A DNA stretch of 64,000 nucleotides, from positions 4,774,001 to 4,838,000 of the forward strand of contig OY744473.1 in assembly GCA_963556145.1 (NCBI GenBank), given 5' to 3'. Position numbers and translations under genes: made by a program. The notes beneath the pieces were generated by a model that made no database searches, was not told the DNA's origin, and was given only the letters and a program-made list of their open reading frames with translations. Each line of letters begins with the position of its first letter. The stretch's first letter is position 1. Below, in pieces: positions 34,549-44,512 of the stretch. Source of the stretch: Hygrocybe punicea. Taxonomy: Eukaryota; Basidiomycota; Agaricomycetes; Agaricales; Hygrophoraceae.

Positions 34549-35119
34549 GGTCATTTGGCCATCGTCATTGTCATCATTTGGCCGTCATCATCATTGTCAT
34601 TTGGCCGTCGTCATCATCGTCATTTGGCTGTCGTCGTCGTCATCGTCGTCGGGGTGGTGGTATGTGGTGTTGCCACTGCCGTTGCTGCTGCTGCCGCTGC
34701 TGCCATCAATTCACTCCGACTCGCGTTGGAACGCGAGGGAGGTTGTTGGGTGGAGTTGACCGTGGGCGCCTTCTTTATGCGGTCAAGGTGGGCCACGGGG
34801 GGCTGTTCTATGTAATAAAATGTCAGTAAAATATAGTATGAGGCCGTTACTTACCGTGGTTGTTGAGTAACGTTCAAGTTAGTGTTTCGCGCGAGTATGT
34901 TTGAGGTCACATGACCTAAGTTCACGCAACTGCATAGAAAAAAATGTGAAAAATTAAGTATCTAAATGAGTATCTACGTAGGTAACTATACATTACGGTT
35001 CGCGGTTTGAACCGCATGTCAGTGCCAGAACCGCAAACTGAACCAGAACCGAACTTCCGGTTTGGTTCGCGGTTCAAACTGGGTTCGGATCGGTTCCGAA
35101 CCGAACTTCAGCATCACTA
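33783..35119. mobile_element. Non-autonomous hAT element (hAT-B) with 8-bp target duplication
   Basis: The left end TAGTGTTGCCGAAGTTCGG is inverted at the right end (CCGAACTTCAGCATCACTA). AGATGAGG is duplicated exactly at 33,775-33,782 and 35,120-35,127. It is related to hAT-A: both have the same termini, subterminal CCGGAACCG/GGTTCG runs, and internal blocks like GTCAATTGACGTGGCT. The interior holds a long CTG/TTG-rich array (34,305-34,550) and CGTCATCATC-type repeats (34,555-34,660). No transposase is encoded; the long Leu/Cys and Gln/Ala frames are repeat artefacts. Confidence 0.93.
34305..34550. repeat. CTG/TTG-rich compound array inside hAT-B
   Basis: Runs of (CTG)n broken by TTGTTGCGGTG and TTGCCG. 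Larger units of about 60-75 bp (GCTGTTGTTGCGGTGCTGTTG) recur four times. All frames are open on both strands, which explains poly-Leu/Cys and poly-Gln frames. Confidence 0.9.
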
Positions 35120-35539
35120 AGATGAGGAAGTCGACGAGGGTGTCATGCTTGGCTGCAGGGACATCCTTGAGGAGAGCGGCTGTGATGGTCTCGTGGGAGG
35201 GGAAAGGCGTGCCAAGAGGGATGAGGGACATGGAAGTCAGGAGCAAGGGGGAAACGAATGAACAAAAAATTCCAAGTACAAAGATGATGTCATCAACTCC
35301 CGTTTTTGTTCCGTTTGCAAAAGATTTGGTCGCTACCAGAACAGGAGCTCGCTATGCCTTTGTGAGATTTTTAATCGTCATATTTTCACTCAGAACGATT
35401 TTACTGGTTGTATATAGATATAAAAGGATTTATATTGTGTACAATTATCTAACTGGATTATGCAAGACTGGCATTCAAGCCCAATACATACAAATATAAT
35501 ACAAAGTAATATCTGATTCAAAGGACAAAAATGAAGAAA

Positions 35540-35850
35540 AATACGGTATATGAGCTTATAGCCCTTGACAAACTGAACAATTTTCTCCCTACAATCTCGT
35601 TCATAGGAGCTCTTTTGATGCCATAATTTTACAATATCACATTGGGTGTCAAAAATACTACTTTACCTCTTTATTCCATCCACCACTCATCATACACTAA
35701 ATATAGTCCAAATTTAATTACAGGAGCTGATAGTCCTTAGAAAATAGTACAACTTTCCCTCTGTAACCATGTCAATCCATGCAGTATTTCATGAGATACA
35801 AGATAGAGCACAGAAAATTTGTCTAAGTCCATATTATTCAATTGATTCAA
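35540..35850. repeat. Diverged relative of the 47.9-48.6 kb palindrome arm
   Basis: Shares the order CGGTAT, TAGCCCTTGA, GAACAATTTTCTC, then AACCATGTCAATCCA and GTATTTCATGAG, with the palindrome arms at 47,918-48,648. The rest of 35,260-35,990 shows no gene. Confidence 0.4.
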
Positions 35851-36018
35851 AAAATTTCAAAAAGTGCCATCATTTACAAACGGCTGGAATTTAACCTGAT
35901 TTCTGATTCCATACAATGTGAACATGCATCTAATTAATCGGTACCAGACAGGTTCCAAAGACATATCATGAGTTCATCAAACAAGCTCTCTGCCTCCAAA
36001 TGGTCAACATGAATGTCC

Positions 36019-36283
36019 TCAGCAATGAACTTTATCAGTCTGTCTTTCACCAATGTCATGGACAAAATTAACTGGATGGTCATATCTCCAATGTATTCCT
36101 GTCGAATAATCCAAATGCACGATGGTCATCAGAAATGAGCAGAGGGACTTGGATAGCAACCAACCTGTAATGCGGGCGGCATTTTGAGCATTTGCCTGCA
36201 GAGGTAAATTATAGGGTGAAGCTCCCGGAACCAAGACAATATATCCTATGCATCAGCAACCAGATAGTTCAAGGGAATGAGAC

Positions 36284-36320
<37 letters not shown>

Positions 36321-37549
36321 GTCATCACTTACTGCATTAGAAGGCAGTTCTGATTCTGCAAGAAATTCAGCATTGACTAATGCCCCGATGGCATTCGTCA
36401 AATCGTACAACCGTTGAGTGAAAACTGGCCAATCCAGCTCATCAGGAACTGAACCATCAAACAACATACGTATGGAGAACTAGAAAGAACGACACAAATT
36501 GGTCATTTCATTTGTGTGTTTGGGGAGGATGCTCACCAGAAGAGCCTTGGCTTCCGGTGCCGAGTGATTCGGTTCCGGCAGAACTGAGGTTCGGTTTGAT
36601 ACTGGCTTAGTTTGCAACATGTTAACATCCCCTGTGGTTTCTGGAGGCCCTATACTGCTACTGGTATCATGGACTCTAGGACTGCTTGAGAGTGAGCGAT
36701 CAGTAGAACCGGATTCCAACCTGTGTGCCGATGCTGGATCCACCACATCAACTTGTTAAAAATACATAAAAACATAAACATAAACATAAACATAAACATA
36801 AAAGATGAGCTCAAATATTGCATGAATATTGCATGATGTCTTACCTTGTTGTGGTGCAGCACAAGAAACCCACAGCTTCTGGCCAATGTTGCAGTGACCA
36901 CCCGGAAGGTCAAGTCTGATATGCTTCTCAAACTCAGCAAAGACATCAGAGGAGTAGTACTCCTGGTCTATCTGAAGTTCCAACCATTTTAGCCAAGCTA
37001 GTAAATGAAATTTCAGTGTAGGTCTTCTCCGAGATATGCAAGGAGACATACGCAAGTCGAATATGTCCACCGCATAAGGTTGCAGTCCTTGATTTCTCAT
37101 TGTGCATAAGTACACATTCCTGCCTGATTCATTATGCCTGCAAAGCATGAATTCCCTGTGGAGCCAACGTTGAATGGCTTTTGTCCTTTATTTCATCCAA
37201 GCATCGGAGCGTGTCGTCCACCAGTGTGTTGAGATATAACCTCAAGGACTGCCAGTATACCACCTTGGTACAATCCACAACATGATCCAACTTGCCATTC
37301 AAACAGTTTAGCAGAACCAGGAAAGGCCAAAGTGGTCTGGGAACAATCACTGAACCTTCACTGCTGGACCAGCGGCAAATGGATGACTGAAATTTTGGAA
37401 TGATTTGGCGTCACTGAGTCTAGCTTCAAACGTATGAATGGAATATCCTGAGGTGCTGAATTGTTCATGGTATCCCAGTGGGCAAGATGTGTTATGTGTG
37501 AAACTCTGCTCGGCAGTAGCCATTTATTAACCATATTTGGCCAGACCAT
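36019..37549 (-). CDS. Hypothetical multi-exon gene
   Basis: Several minus-strand exons have clean splice sites: SSSEGSVIVPRPLWPFLVLL (about 37,370-37,150), ESGRNVYLCTMRNQGLQPY to KLWVSCAAPQQ (37,135-36,846) ending at GTAAGA, a Ser-rich exon (HRLESGSTDRSLSSS) from 36,746, and FDGSVPDELDWPVFTQRLYD ending at GTAAGT near 36,337. The next intron contains a (TTA)n microsatellite (36,285-36,318) and the reading resumes as GYIVLVPGASPYNLPLQAN. An ACATAA hexanucleotide array lies in another intron (36,768-36,800). The coding quality looks good, but no domain is recognised. It is divergent from the PHD gene that starts at 37,600, only about 50-200 bp away, so they may share a promoter. Confidence 0.5.
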
Positions 37550-37599
37550 TTATGGCAAGTTCAACTTTCACAGTGACCATTGTGAGCAACAACTGCAAC

Positions 37600-39363
37600 A
37601 TGTCAAAATTACTACCAGTGTCAGAACAGATGTTTGCTCTAGCAAAAAAGCATGGATTATCTGCAGGGAAACTCAATCAACGTCCGATGGCAGCCATGAG
37701 AGCCTGTGTCAGTGGAACCTCTCAGCAGAACCATGGCGACAAAGTCGATGGCCAAAGTACACTAACATCCAATATGGTAATGTATCCTATGCTGTATTTT
37801 AAGATGAAAAATGGCCTCTGACCTTATCTGCTTGACTCACTTCAGAGATGCAGTGCATGTGCAGATTTCGGAGATCTGGTTCTATGCCAGGCTCCATATT
37901 GTCCGATTTCCATTTGCTGTGACTGGGTGAATGAAGAAGGGGTTCTACAACCTGGTTGTTTACGGAGGGAGGAAGTCCAGGCAGCTCAGAAAGACCCACA
38001 GTGGCAGTTCTACTGCCCATCCTGCTCCATTCAATCCCGGGTGCCATTCCTGGTAAGCAAGTTTCTTCAGGCGTTTTGTGTGCATGGAATGGAACTCACT
38101 CGGAAGCATTTTGACTCTGCAGTTGTCTTACAAAGCAAATCAATCACACTTCCTGAGGCAACAAGAAACCGGACCACTGCTTTGGGCAGCATTCTGTTGG
38201 GAAGGTCAGGTGGTGCATGCACTTGCACTTCAGCTGGACTGCACTCTCTCGATAACATATTCTCAAGCCCCACCGGGATTGGTAGGCTTTAGCCTCTGAC
38301 AACAAATGCATGTGTTGATTTGCTCTAACAGCTGTCCAAAAATCACATCATTATGGGACAACAGGGACCTCTGAATAAACGTCAACAACAAGTGCCAACG
38401 ATTGACCATGCACTGGTACTGTTAACAATACCATGCACTGGTACTGTTAACAATTGAAACCCACAGCGTAATTGACTCTGGGGAGCTTGTACGTAGCCAG
38501 AAGAAGGGCAAGGATGTTCAGAGTGCTTTACTATCTGTGGTGAGTGTGATGAATACCTGCTAAAAGAGCTGCATCTTCACCGATATCGGATTTTTAAGAT
38601 CCTAGAAGATTATACTTCTAAGAAGCTGTCAAACTACATCTCCACATCAAACCACCAGAACAAAGGTTTGGTGATATTATCATGTGGGCCACTCCTTCAT
38701 GTAGACAGGAGTCGGTTGGACTTGCAGGTAGTGATGAGAAAGTAAGTTGATATTTGACTGCTCCGGTTCTGAGATGATTTCACTCAGCCTGTCACCCTCA
38801 GATATGGCCTCACCTTTCTTCTGGGATTTGCAGCCGAAAATGTGAACCCACTCATTGTAATGGATGGCGTTAACAGCTTTTGCTCTGTAGTGTACTCTCA
38901 AGGGCAGCCTGTGGAAGATGCTTTTGTTGAGGTGTTTGGTGGAAGGTGGGAAATGCTGTCTCACTGCCCACTTGTTCTAATGATACAGAAGTCTCGGACC
39001 CAGGCAAGGTTTAATGTATTCAGGATAAGTCATTTTCACTGACATCATCTGCAACAGGACATCAGGACGCTGATGCTGTGCTATGGAACCATCACTCACC
39101 GGCCGTGGGGCATACCCAAACCAAGTTGTCCAACCTGCAAGACCAATATCAATGTCCAGGCCAAAAAACAGGGTCATGACAGCATGCGGTGGTCATGTAT
39201 TTGTGGAGCAGTGAGTCAGGGAGCTACAAAAAAGCCAGATTGGGTTATGGAAGTCAGAGCAAATTGGCTCAGGAACATATTTGTCCTACCATTTCCATTA
39301 CCACCCAGTCCAACGGTCATTTGGCGTCACAAACGTAAGGCTTCAAGTGAGTTGACTCAGTGA
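37600..39363 (+). CDS. PHD-like / zinc-ribbon protein, probably decayed in the middle
   Basis: Start MSKLLPVSEQMFALAKKHG. After an intron (37,777-37,845) the frame RCSACADFGDLVLCQ, APYC, CCDW and QWQFYCPSC gives a PHD-like cysteine pattern. Further exons are hard to follow; NPLIVMDGVNSFCSVVYSQ with GQPVEDAFVEVFGG (38,844-38,950) looks coding. The C-terminal exon reads THRPWGIPKPSCPTC, then SCICG and KPDWVMEVRANW, ending at 39,363. I associate the RPWG-x-P-x-x-C-P-x-C pattern with an unnamed Agaricomycete family that pairs an N-terminal PHD-like finger with a C-terminal zinc ribbon. Stops separate some blocks (for example after ISHFH at 39,042), so it may be a pseudogene. Presumed nuclear. Confidence 0.5.
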
Positions 39364-39518
39364 CAGAGTGGACTTCCAGATCCGGATCCGGATCCGGAAT
39401 TAATTGTTCAGATGGTATCGATGTAATATTGATTTCATTCAATGAAGAAAAACTTGGATCATAGTCACCACCACATCTTGGAAGATCTCGGTTGATTGAT
39501 GTAAACTCCGAACTGGTG

Positions 39519-40060
39519 TTATATCGGAACCAGTTCCTTTGGAGTTGCTGATGCTCGATTCGAGCACACAGGCTCGATTAGAGTGTTAGACTCACCATCG
39601 GAAGTTGTTCCGACAAATGGTTGTTAATGGAGAAGAGCAATGTGAAGTATCTAACTAAATATACAATTAGATCCACTTATTTATTTGAATAGAGCATGAG
39701 AACATTATATCGGAACCAGTTCCTTTGAGGGTGCCGATGCTCAATTCGAGCACACAGGCTTGATTAGAGTGTTAGACTCACCATCAGAGGTTGTTCAGAC
39801 AAATGGTTGTTAACGGAGAAGAGCAATCTGAAGTATCTAACGAAATATACAATTAGATCCACTTATTATTTGAATAGAACATGAGAACATTATATCGGAA
39901 CCAGTTCCTCTGAGGGTGCCAATGCTCCATTCGAGCACACAGGCTCGATTAGAGTGTTAGACTTAGGAATTTTCACCATCGGAAGTTGTTCCAGTACAAG
40001 GGTTGATTCCAGCCTAATATATAAAGAAATAGAGGCAGGACTGGTGGAAAAAAGTGAGGT
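39519..40060. repeat. GN repeat, three tandem units of about 185 bp
   Basis: TATATCGGAACCAGTTCC begins units at 39,521, 39,706 and 39,891. Each continues with GGTGCCGATGCTCGATTCGAGCACACAGGCT, TTAGAGTGTTAGACT, CATCGGAAGTTGTTCC and the AAATATACAATTAGATCCACTTATT stretch. The last unit is shortened and runs into the HSP60 fragment. Two palindromes (GGAACCAGTTCC and GCTCGATTCGAGC) recur per unit. Confidence 0.9.
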
Positions 40061-40064
40061 CGAT

Positions 40065-41140
40065 GTCTTGACCCAGGATATGTGAGTACCCGTTGTCAAT
40101 GGCCCATTAGCAAACTGGCCACACCGCTCATATCCAAGGGTCAACAATCCTAAAGCATCTACACCGCCCTGTGAGCCACAATGACGCCTTGAGCAAAGCG
40201 ACACCACTGCCTTCCTCAACCACCGCAGGTTGCATTGAGACCATCATCGTACTGATCCTTCTTTTCTCGCTCGCCTCAACCTTGCTGCTCCCACTGACCT
40301 TGATGATGACGACCTCGACATTCAGTTTCATGAAGTTTTGTTCCATCAAAGTCGCTTCTTGTGGTCGGATCTGCAATGAGCACGCGGATCTGCTCGATTG
40401 GTGCCGTCGCCATTAAGTACAATGGTATCCTCCTCGGTAGTGATAGAGCCGGTGGACACGCTCCAGTTTGATGTCTAGCTCGTCCGTGAACACTATCTTG
40501 CCTGTGAGGGTCGCTAGGTCGTCAAGAATTGATTGATTTACGGTTATCGGCGCAAACAGGAGCTTTTACAGCTAGTCCACGCAGTTTATTCAAGATGCAT
40601 GCCGCCAGTGCCTCACCATTGATGTCCTCCGCAATGACCACAAGTGGCCGATGAGCCTGTGCCACAGCCTCCAAAGACGGGAGGTTGTCCTACAGCAGCG
40701 AGATCTTTTTCTGGCTGAGGAGGTTGAAAGGCTTCTCAAACTCGACGTTTTGCAATTCAATTTGCGCTTTTTGATGTTCATGAAAAAAATGGAACTTACA
40801 TTCAGAACTCCCGATTGAAGTGCATGCCTTTGGTAATTTAAATCTCGTCCTTAATCGTGCAACTTGTGAGCCACAGCTGAGGTCCATGGGGTTGCCACCT
40901 GCAACCACATTTTTGACACGGTCAGAATAGATGGCACGGGTGGGGTATACCAGCAGTCATATCGTCACCAGCTGTTTTGTTAGTGTTTTGTTTTGGGCGA
41001 CATCTGGAATGAGGATACGAAACTATTAAGTAGAGTTTCGTGAACTGATAAGAGAGGGGACAAACCAAACCGAGCCCCAAGATTCTCTTTGAGGGAGATG
41101 ATGGCGACACCGTCTGAGCAAATAAAGTTGTCAGTGCATT
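40065..41140 (-). pseudogene. HSP60: HSP60 (mitochondrial chaperonin) gene fragment
   Basis: On the minus strand: SDGVAIISLKENLGARF (near the TKDGVTVA...FENLGA block of GroEL/HSP60), a retained intron (GTTTGTCC to TTCCAG), then [54 protein letters not shown] and DNRKS. In shifted frames TDELDVKLER-like, VIIKVSGSSKVE, and EEGSGVALLKASL (for GGGVALLKA) follow. HSP60 folds imported mitochondrial proteins; this copy has several frameshifts, an internal deletion and no N- or C-terminus. The retained intron means DNA-level capture. It lies directly beside the GN repeat, within a segment whose far end (44,045-44,165) carries the same repeat inverted. Confidence 0.85.
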
Positions 41141-41149
41141 CCGAGATAA

Positions 41150-42290
41150 CAAGGCTGACACTTGGCATTGCGTAGCACTGAGTGGGGAGGCTGCTGTTGC
41201 GGCAGAAGGCATGCGTATAATATAACCTGTTCAGCGACGTGAAATGGTGAGCTGTGAATAAAGTCAAACCCAAACTCTCCACCATCCTTTAGTGTGGGGC
41301 CTACAAAATAAGAAGCCTCATTGCCAGTGTAGGTGTGTGCGTGCGAGGTCGAGATTAGACGGGATGTGATAGGTTTTTATAGCCTCTTGGGAAAGATTTT
41401 ATGGCCCTTCCCGACCAGTGGAACCTAAGAGAATAAGATATGTTAGGCGCTAACAAACTCACCTTCGACATGGAGTGTGCTCGACATGCTCCCTCACATT
41501 CACCTAGACTTCCTCGTTGTTCAGAAAATATGCCTGTTGCGTCATGGGATTGAGGTTTTTTGACTCGGATGAGACTCAAACTTTGCCAAAAAAACAGGAC
41601 TTGGCAGCTGCCAGTGATAAAGTTCACGATATTGACGGTGTATACTAGTAAAGCTTGTCCCTTGCAGAATAATTAGCTCGCATTCTTCAGCAACGCGGCA
41701 GGAATTGTCGGCTGAGCTTTGTTTTGTTTGCAGTCCATTGCACGGCGACCAGCTGACCACTCGAATTCCATAAGGCTGTCACCGGCTGACTTTGACGCAA
41801 ATACAAGGGTTGTGATAGACCTACTAGTATTCTAGGCTTCACAACACCACTGATGGATCTATTACAGCTTGGGGTCAGTGCTCACCCCTGTTGCCAACCA
41901 GGCAAAAGCAATCCCATTCGAGCCCCACGTCCAGGGTGGAGTACACGACTCTCGATGTGACGGGGGTTCTCAAGGCTTCTCATCTTCAATGTCAGTATGG
42001 GTTCAGGCCAGTAGCAACAGGATTTTATAACTGAATCTCACACGTCACTGAATGTCAATTTGATGCAAGATCCAACCCTCTTTCCCCAAACCGAAGCTGG
42101 TTCATGTTTCAAAATCAAATTCAGAGCATTTTTTTTCCTTCTCGCATTCGCTTCAGGCCTCAAACTCCAAAGCTTGTCGCTACATTTACTATCGGTGAAT
42201 CATCGCACAGGCTGCCACTCCTGCAGGCCTGCTGAACCTATGCATTAACAAGCACTACTGCCCCCTAGCAAAAACATTTTTATTTCTCTC
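41150..42290. other. No gene recognised
   Basis: Minus-strand frames at 41,355-41,760 look weakly coding (VLFFWQSLSLIRV, then AIKSFPRGYK) and may be further captured sequence upstream of the HSP60 fragment, but I cannot assign them. ATTCGAGCCCC at 41,917 resembles a pol III B-box without a convincing tRNA around it. Confidence 0.3.
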
Positions 42291-42292
42291 CT

Positions 42293-43690
42293 ATGGATGC
42301 GACATGGCAGCACCACTCACAGCATCCCACTCCAGGCATTACAATTCAGAATACCCACAGTCCCTCCATCGGAACAACTACGTACGACTCTCCATTTTCC
42401 TTCCACCCACCAGCCCTTGCTGACCCTCAACCACCAGGGATTATTGCTATCCTCTTTGCAAGCAAGCATTTTCAGGAGTCGATGGACCTGATTATGTCTG
42501 GCTGTGGCTTGGAATCACGATCGGTTGGCACACCGATTTCCCTGCTGAACCACTACCGCAAATCTTGATCGTAAGTACAGCTTTTTCGCTGCCATTGCAC
42601 TTTGGACTCAAGATCTCATTGAAGCCATCAAACCCACTGTTTGTACTGCATCCAGAAGTATAGACATTTTACTGACTTGGGAATTAAACTATCGCATCTG
42701 TCCACGTCACTTCAACAACATCTCAACTCATCGCATCAACAAGCACTGCACCAGCCGAACAACTGGTGGGAGAAACTCCATGACCACAACCACGACCATG
42801 ACCAATTCCAGTTGTAGCTACGACATCAGAGTCCACACCCAAGCCAAATGCTGCCCTCAGTCAGACTACGTCTGAGTCGACTCAAGTTGTGCAATCTGCA
42901 GAGGAATCTGCCATCATTGACGTGAGCACTTCAGAGTCTACCTCGGTGAGAGAATCGTCATCTGCCAGTGCTGCGCTGCCCAAAGAGCAACCCATCCCAA
43001 CCCCAAGCACAGAAACTACGAACTACGCAGACTGCTGTGCCTGCCTCCAAGTCCCTCGAGATACGCCTACGAATTCCAGCTCCGTCACCTGCACTCGTGG
43101 TCGTCCCTTGTTTGATGGAAATGACATTGAAGTCACCTAGTAAAAACTTTCAACTTTCATAATGCGGTGAATGTATTTGACATGGTTTGTCTTACAAGGA
43201 ACTACCGGCACTACTATTCCAATCGAGCCCGCTAACATTGCCACCTCCAACATCAGGCTGCTGCCAGTGCTACCATTCCGATCAAGCCCACCAATATTGA
43301 TGCCTCTGATACTCAGGCTATCGGTTCACTGCCAGGATCATCAAAAAACAAGAAACCAGCATCAAGACATGCAGGAATCCTTGCATCAGAGAAAGTCATG
43401 GAAGTTCCAACGACCAATAGTGCTAAGTATGATATCTCTCCTCGAACTACTTTACCACTGACATATTGCTGGTCTCAACAGCGCTATTTGTGGCCGCAAT
43501 TGGAAGGAGAAGAACCCTGTAGGAACAAAAGGGGAATTCGAGACTCACTTCGAGAGTCTTTCTGCCCAGGAACTTCAGGTAGACATCCACTTCCTCAATG
43601 ATCCTTACGTTCACCTGACTTTTTGTTCTCAGCAATACAAGGACAAGGAAAATACTCAGGTACAATGCCTTGTTGTTCTGTGACGTCGAG
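42293..43690 (+). CDS. Hypothetical Ser/Thr-rich protein with a short conserved-looking C-terminus
   Basis: Plus-strand exons: MDATWQHHSQHPTPGIT at 42,293 and, after a gap, TTSESTQVVQSAEESAIID with many Ser/Thr/Pro (42,845-43,139). From 43,190 tandem peptide repeats appear (TTIPIEPANI, then ATIPIKPTNIDASD), followed by SKNKKPASRHAGILASEKVMEV. The last exon reads NWKEKNPVGTKGEFETHFESL (43,490-43,570), which resembles the minus-strand gene at 55.8-56.0 kb (YCAKQRISKAKFEDVWTQL). This suggests a small family with a disordered N-terminus and a C-terminal motif. Exon borders were not resolved and function is unknown. Confidence 0.4.
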
Positions 43691-43814
43691 CACTTAACAA
43701 GATCGTCTTAGAAGAAGCTTCAGACTCAGGCTCGGAAGAAGGGCCAGGCATAGTGCACTTATGGTAAGTCCCGCCATTCATGGTGCATATCATGTTGAAC
43801 ATGCTACAATGCAT

Positions 43815-43878
43815 CTCGAAGATGATATTACCATGCACAAAAACGATATTACCATGCACAAAGATGATATTACCCTGG
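43815..43878. repeat. Short tandem repeat, about 21 bp unit
   Basis: GATATTACCATGCACAAA recurs about three times in a row, ending in a diverged GATATTACCCTGGAGG. Confidence 0.75.
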
Positions 43879-44044
43879 AGGAGAATGAGTACCGCACATA
43901 GACAAACTTGGAGGCGAACGAGAAGGGGGGAGCATGGGGGGAGTTGGAATGGGGAAATCGAAAATCGAAACGGTTAGGGGAGGAATTAGGGGAAATGGAC
44001 AGTCGATACCAGCATGGTGTAGTCGAATCCAGCAGCACTCAATA

Positions 44045-44165
44045 GATCATCTCTGTTAACAACCATCGGAACAACTTCTGATGGTGAGAATTCCTAAGTC
44101 TAACACTCTAATCGAGCATCGGCACCCCAAAGGTGGTTCCGATATGATACCAATGTTCTAATCCT
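44045..44165. repeat. GN repeat copy, inverted relative to 39.5-40.06 kb
   Basis: On the minus strand it reads TATCGGAACCACCTTTGGGG, TGCCGATGCTCGATTAGAGTG, TTAGACTTAGGAATTCTCACC, then GAAGTTGTTCCGATGG. The string AGACTTAGGAATTNTCACCAT is shared specifically with the last unit at 39,959-39,978. It therefore forms an inverted pair enclosing the HSP60 fragment. Nearby, GGAACCAGTTTCTATCGGAACTGGTTCC (44,283) and a further TATCGGAACTGGTCCCTTTGG (44,426) are more family pieces. Confidence 0.75.
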
Positions 44166-44512
44166 TCAACCTGCGGATGGACAACCCACAAAACATATCA
44201 TCATGGTGAGAACAATTATAGAAGACGGCGTTAATGAACCCGAAGCTGGGCTCAGAGCTTGGCTACCCCACAAGATTCCATAGGAACCAGTTTCTATCGG
44301 AACTGGTTCCTAAGTAGTCCTATGCCGCAGAAATTGTATCGATATTCATTCCTCCAGATGATGTTGTCCTCAGGGAAGATGTTCCGATTATGTTCAACTG
44401 AAGCATGAGTGACTGTTGGTGTGATATCGGAACTGGTCCCTTTGGAATAGGCATCAGAAGGTGTTCCAACATAGGTAGTGGTTTTTAATTGGAGAACAGT
44501 TATGCTATAAAT

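Larger units (their letters stand above)
33663..35231 (-). pseudogene. Small unknown gene interrupted by hAT-B
   Basis: Frame MSLIPLGTPFPSHETI begins at 35,231 and runs to the hAT-B duplication (DTLVDFLI). On the other side of the element the same frame continues through the second duplication as YCSLVRMCQYDG, then RVSARMYMWVPQ, to a stop near 33,670. About 70 codons would be read without the insertion. Because the join is seamless with one copy of the 8-bp duplication, the insertion hit a once-open frame. The function is unknown, and the frame could be an exon of a longer gene. Confidence 0.5.

Noticed and set aside
34200..34829. Long plus-strand Leu/Cys-rich and minus-strand Gln/Ala-rich open frames
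   Set aside because: They are translations of the CTG/TTG array inside hAT-B; several overlapping frames on both strands are open for the same reason.
39519..40010. CRISPR-like direct repeats
   Set aside because: Units of about 185 bp are contiguous, without short repeats and unique spacers, and the genome is eukaryotic.
40171..40416. Plus-strand frame opposite the HSP60 fragment
   Set aside because: It is the antisense shadow of the chaperonin sequence; the minus strand carries the recognisable motifs.
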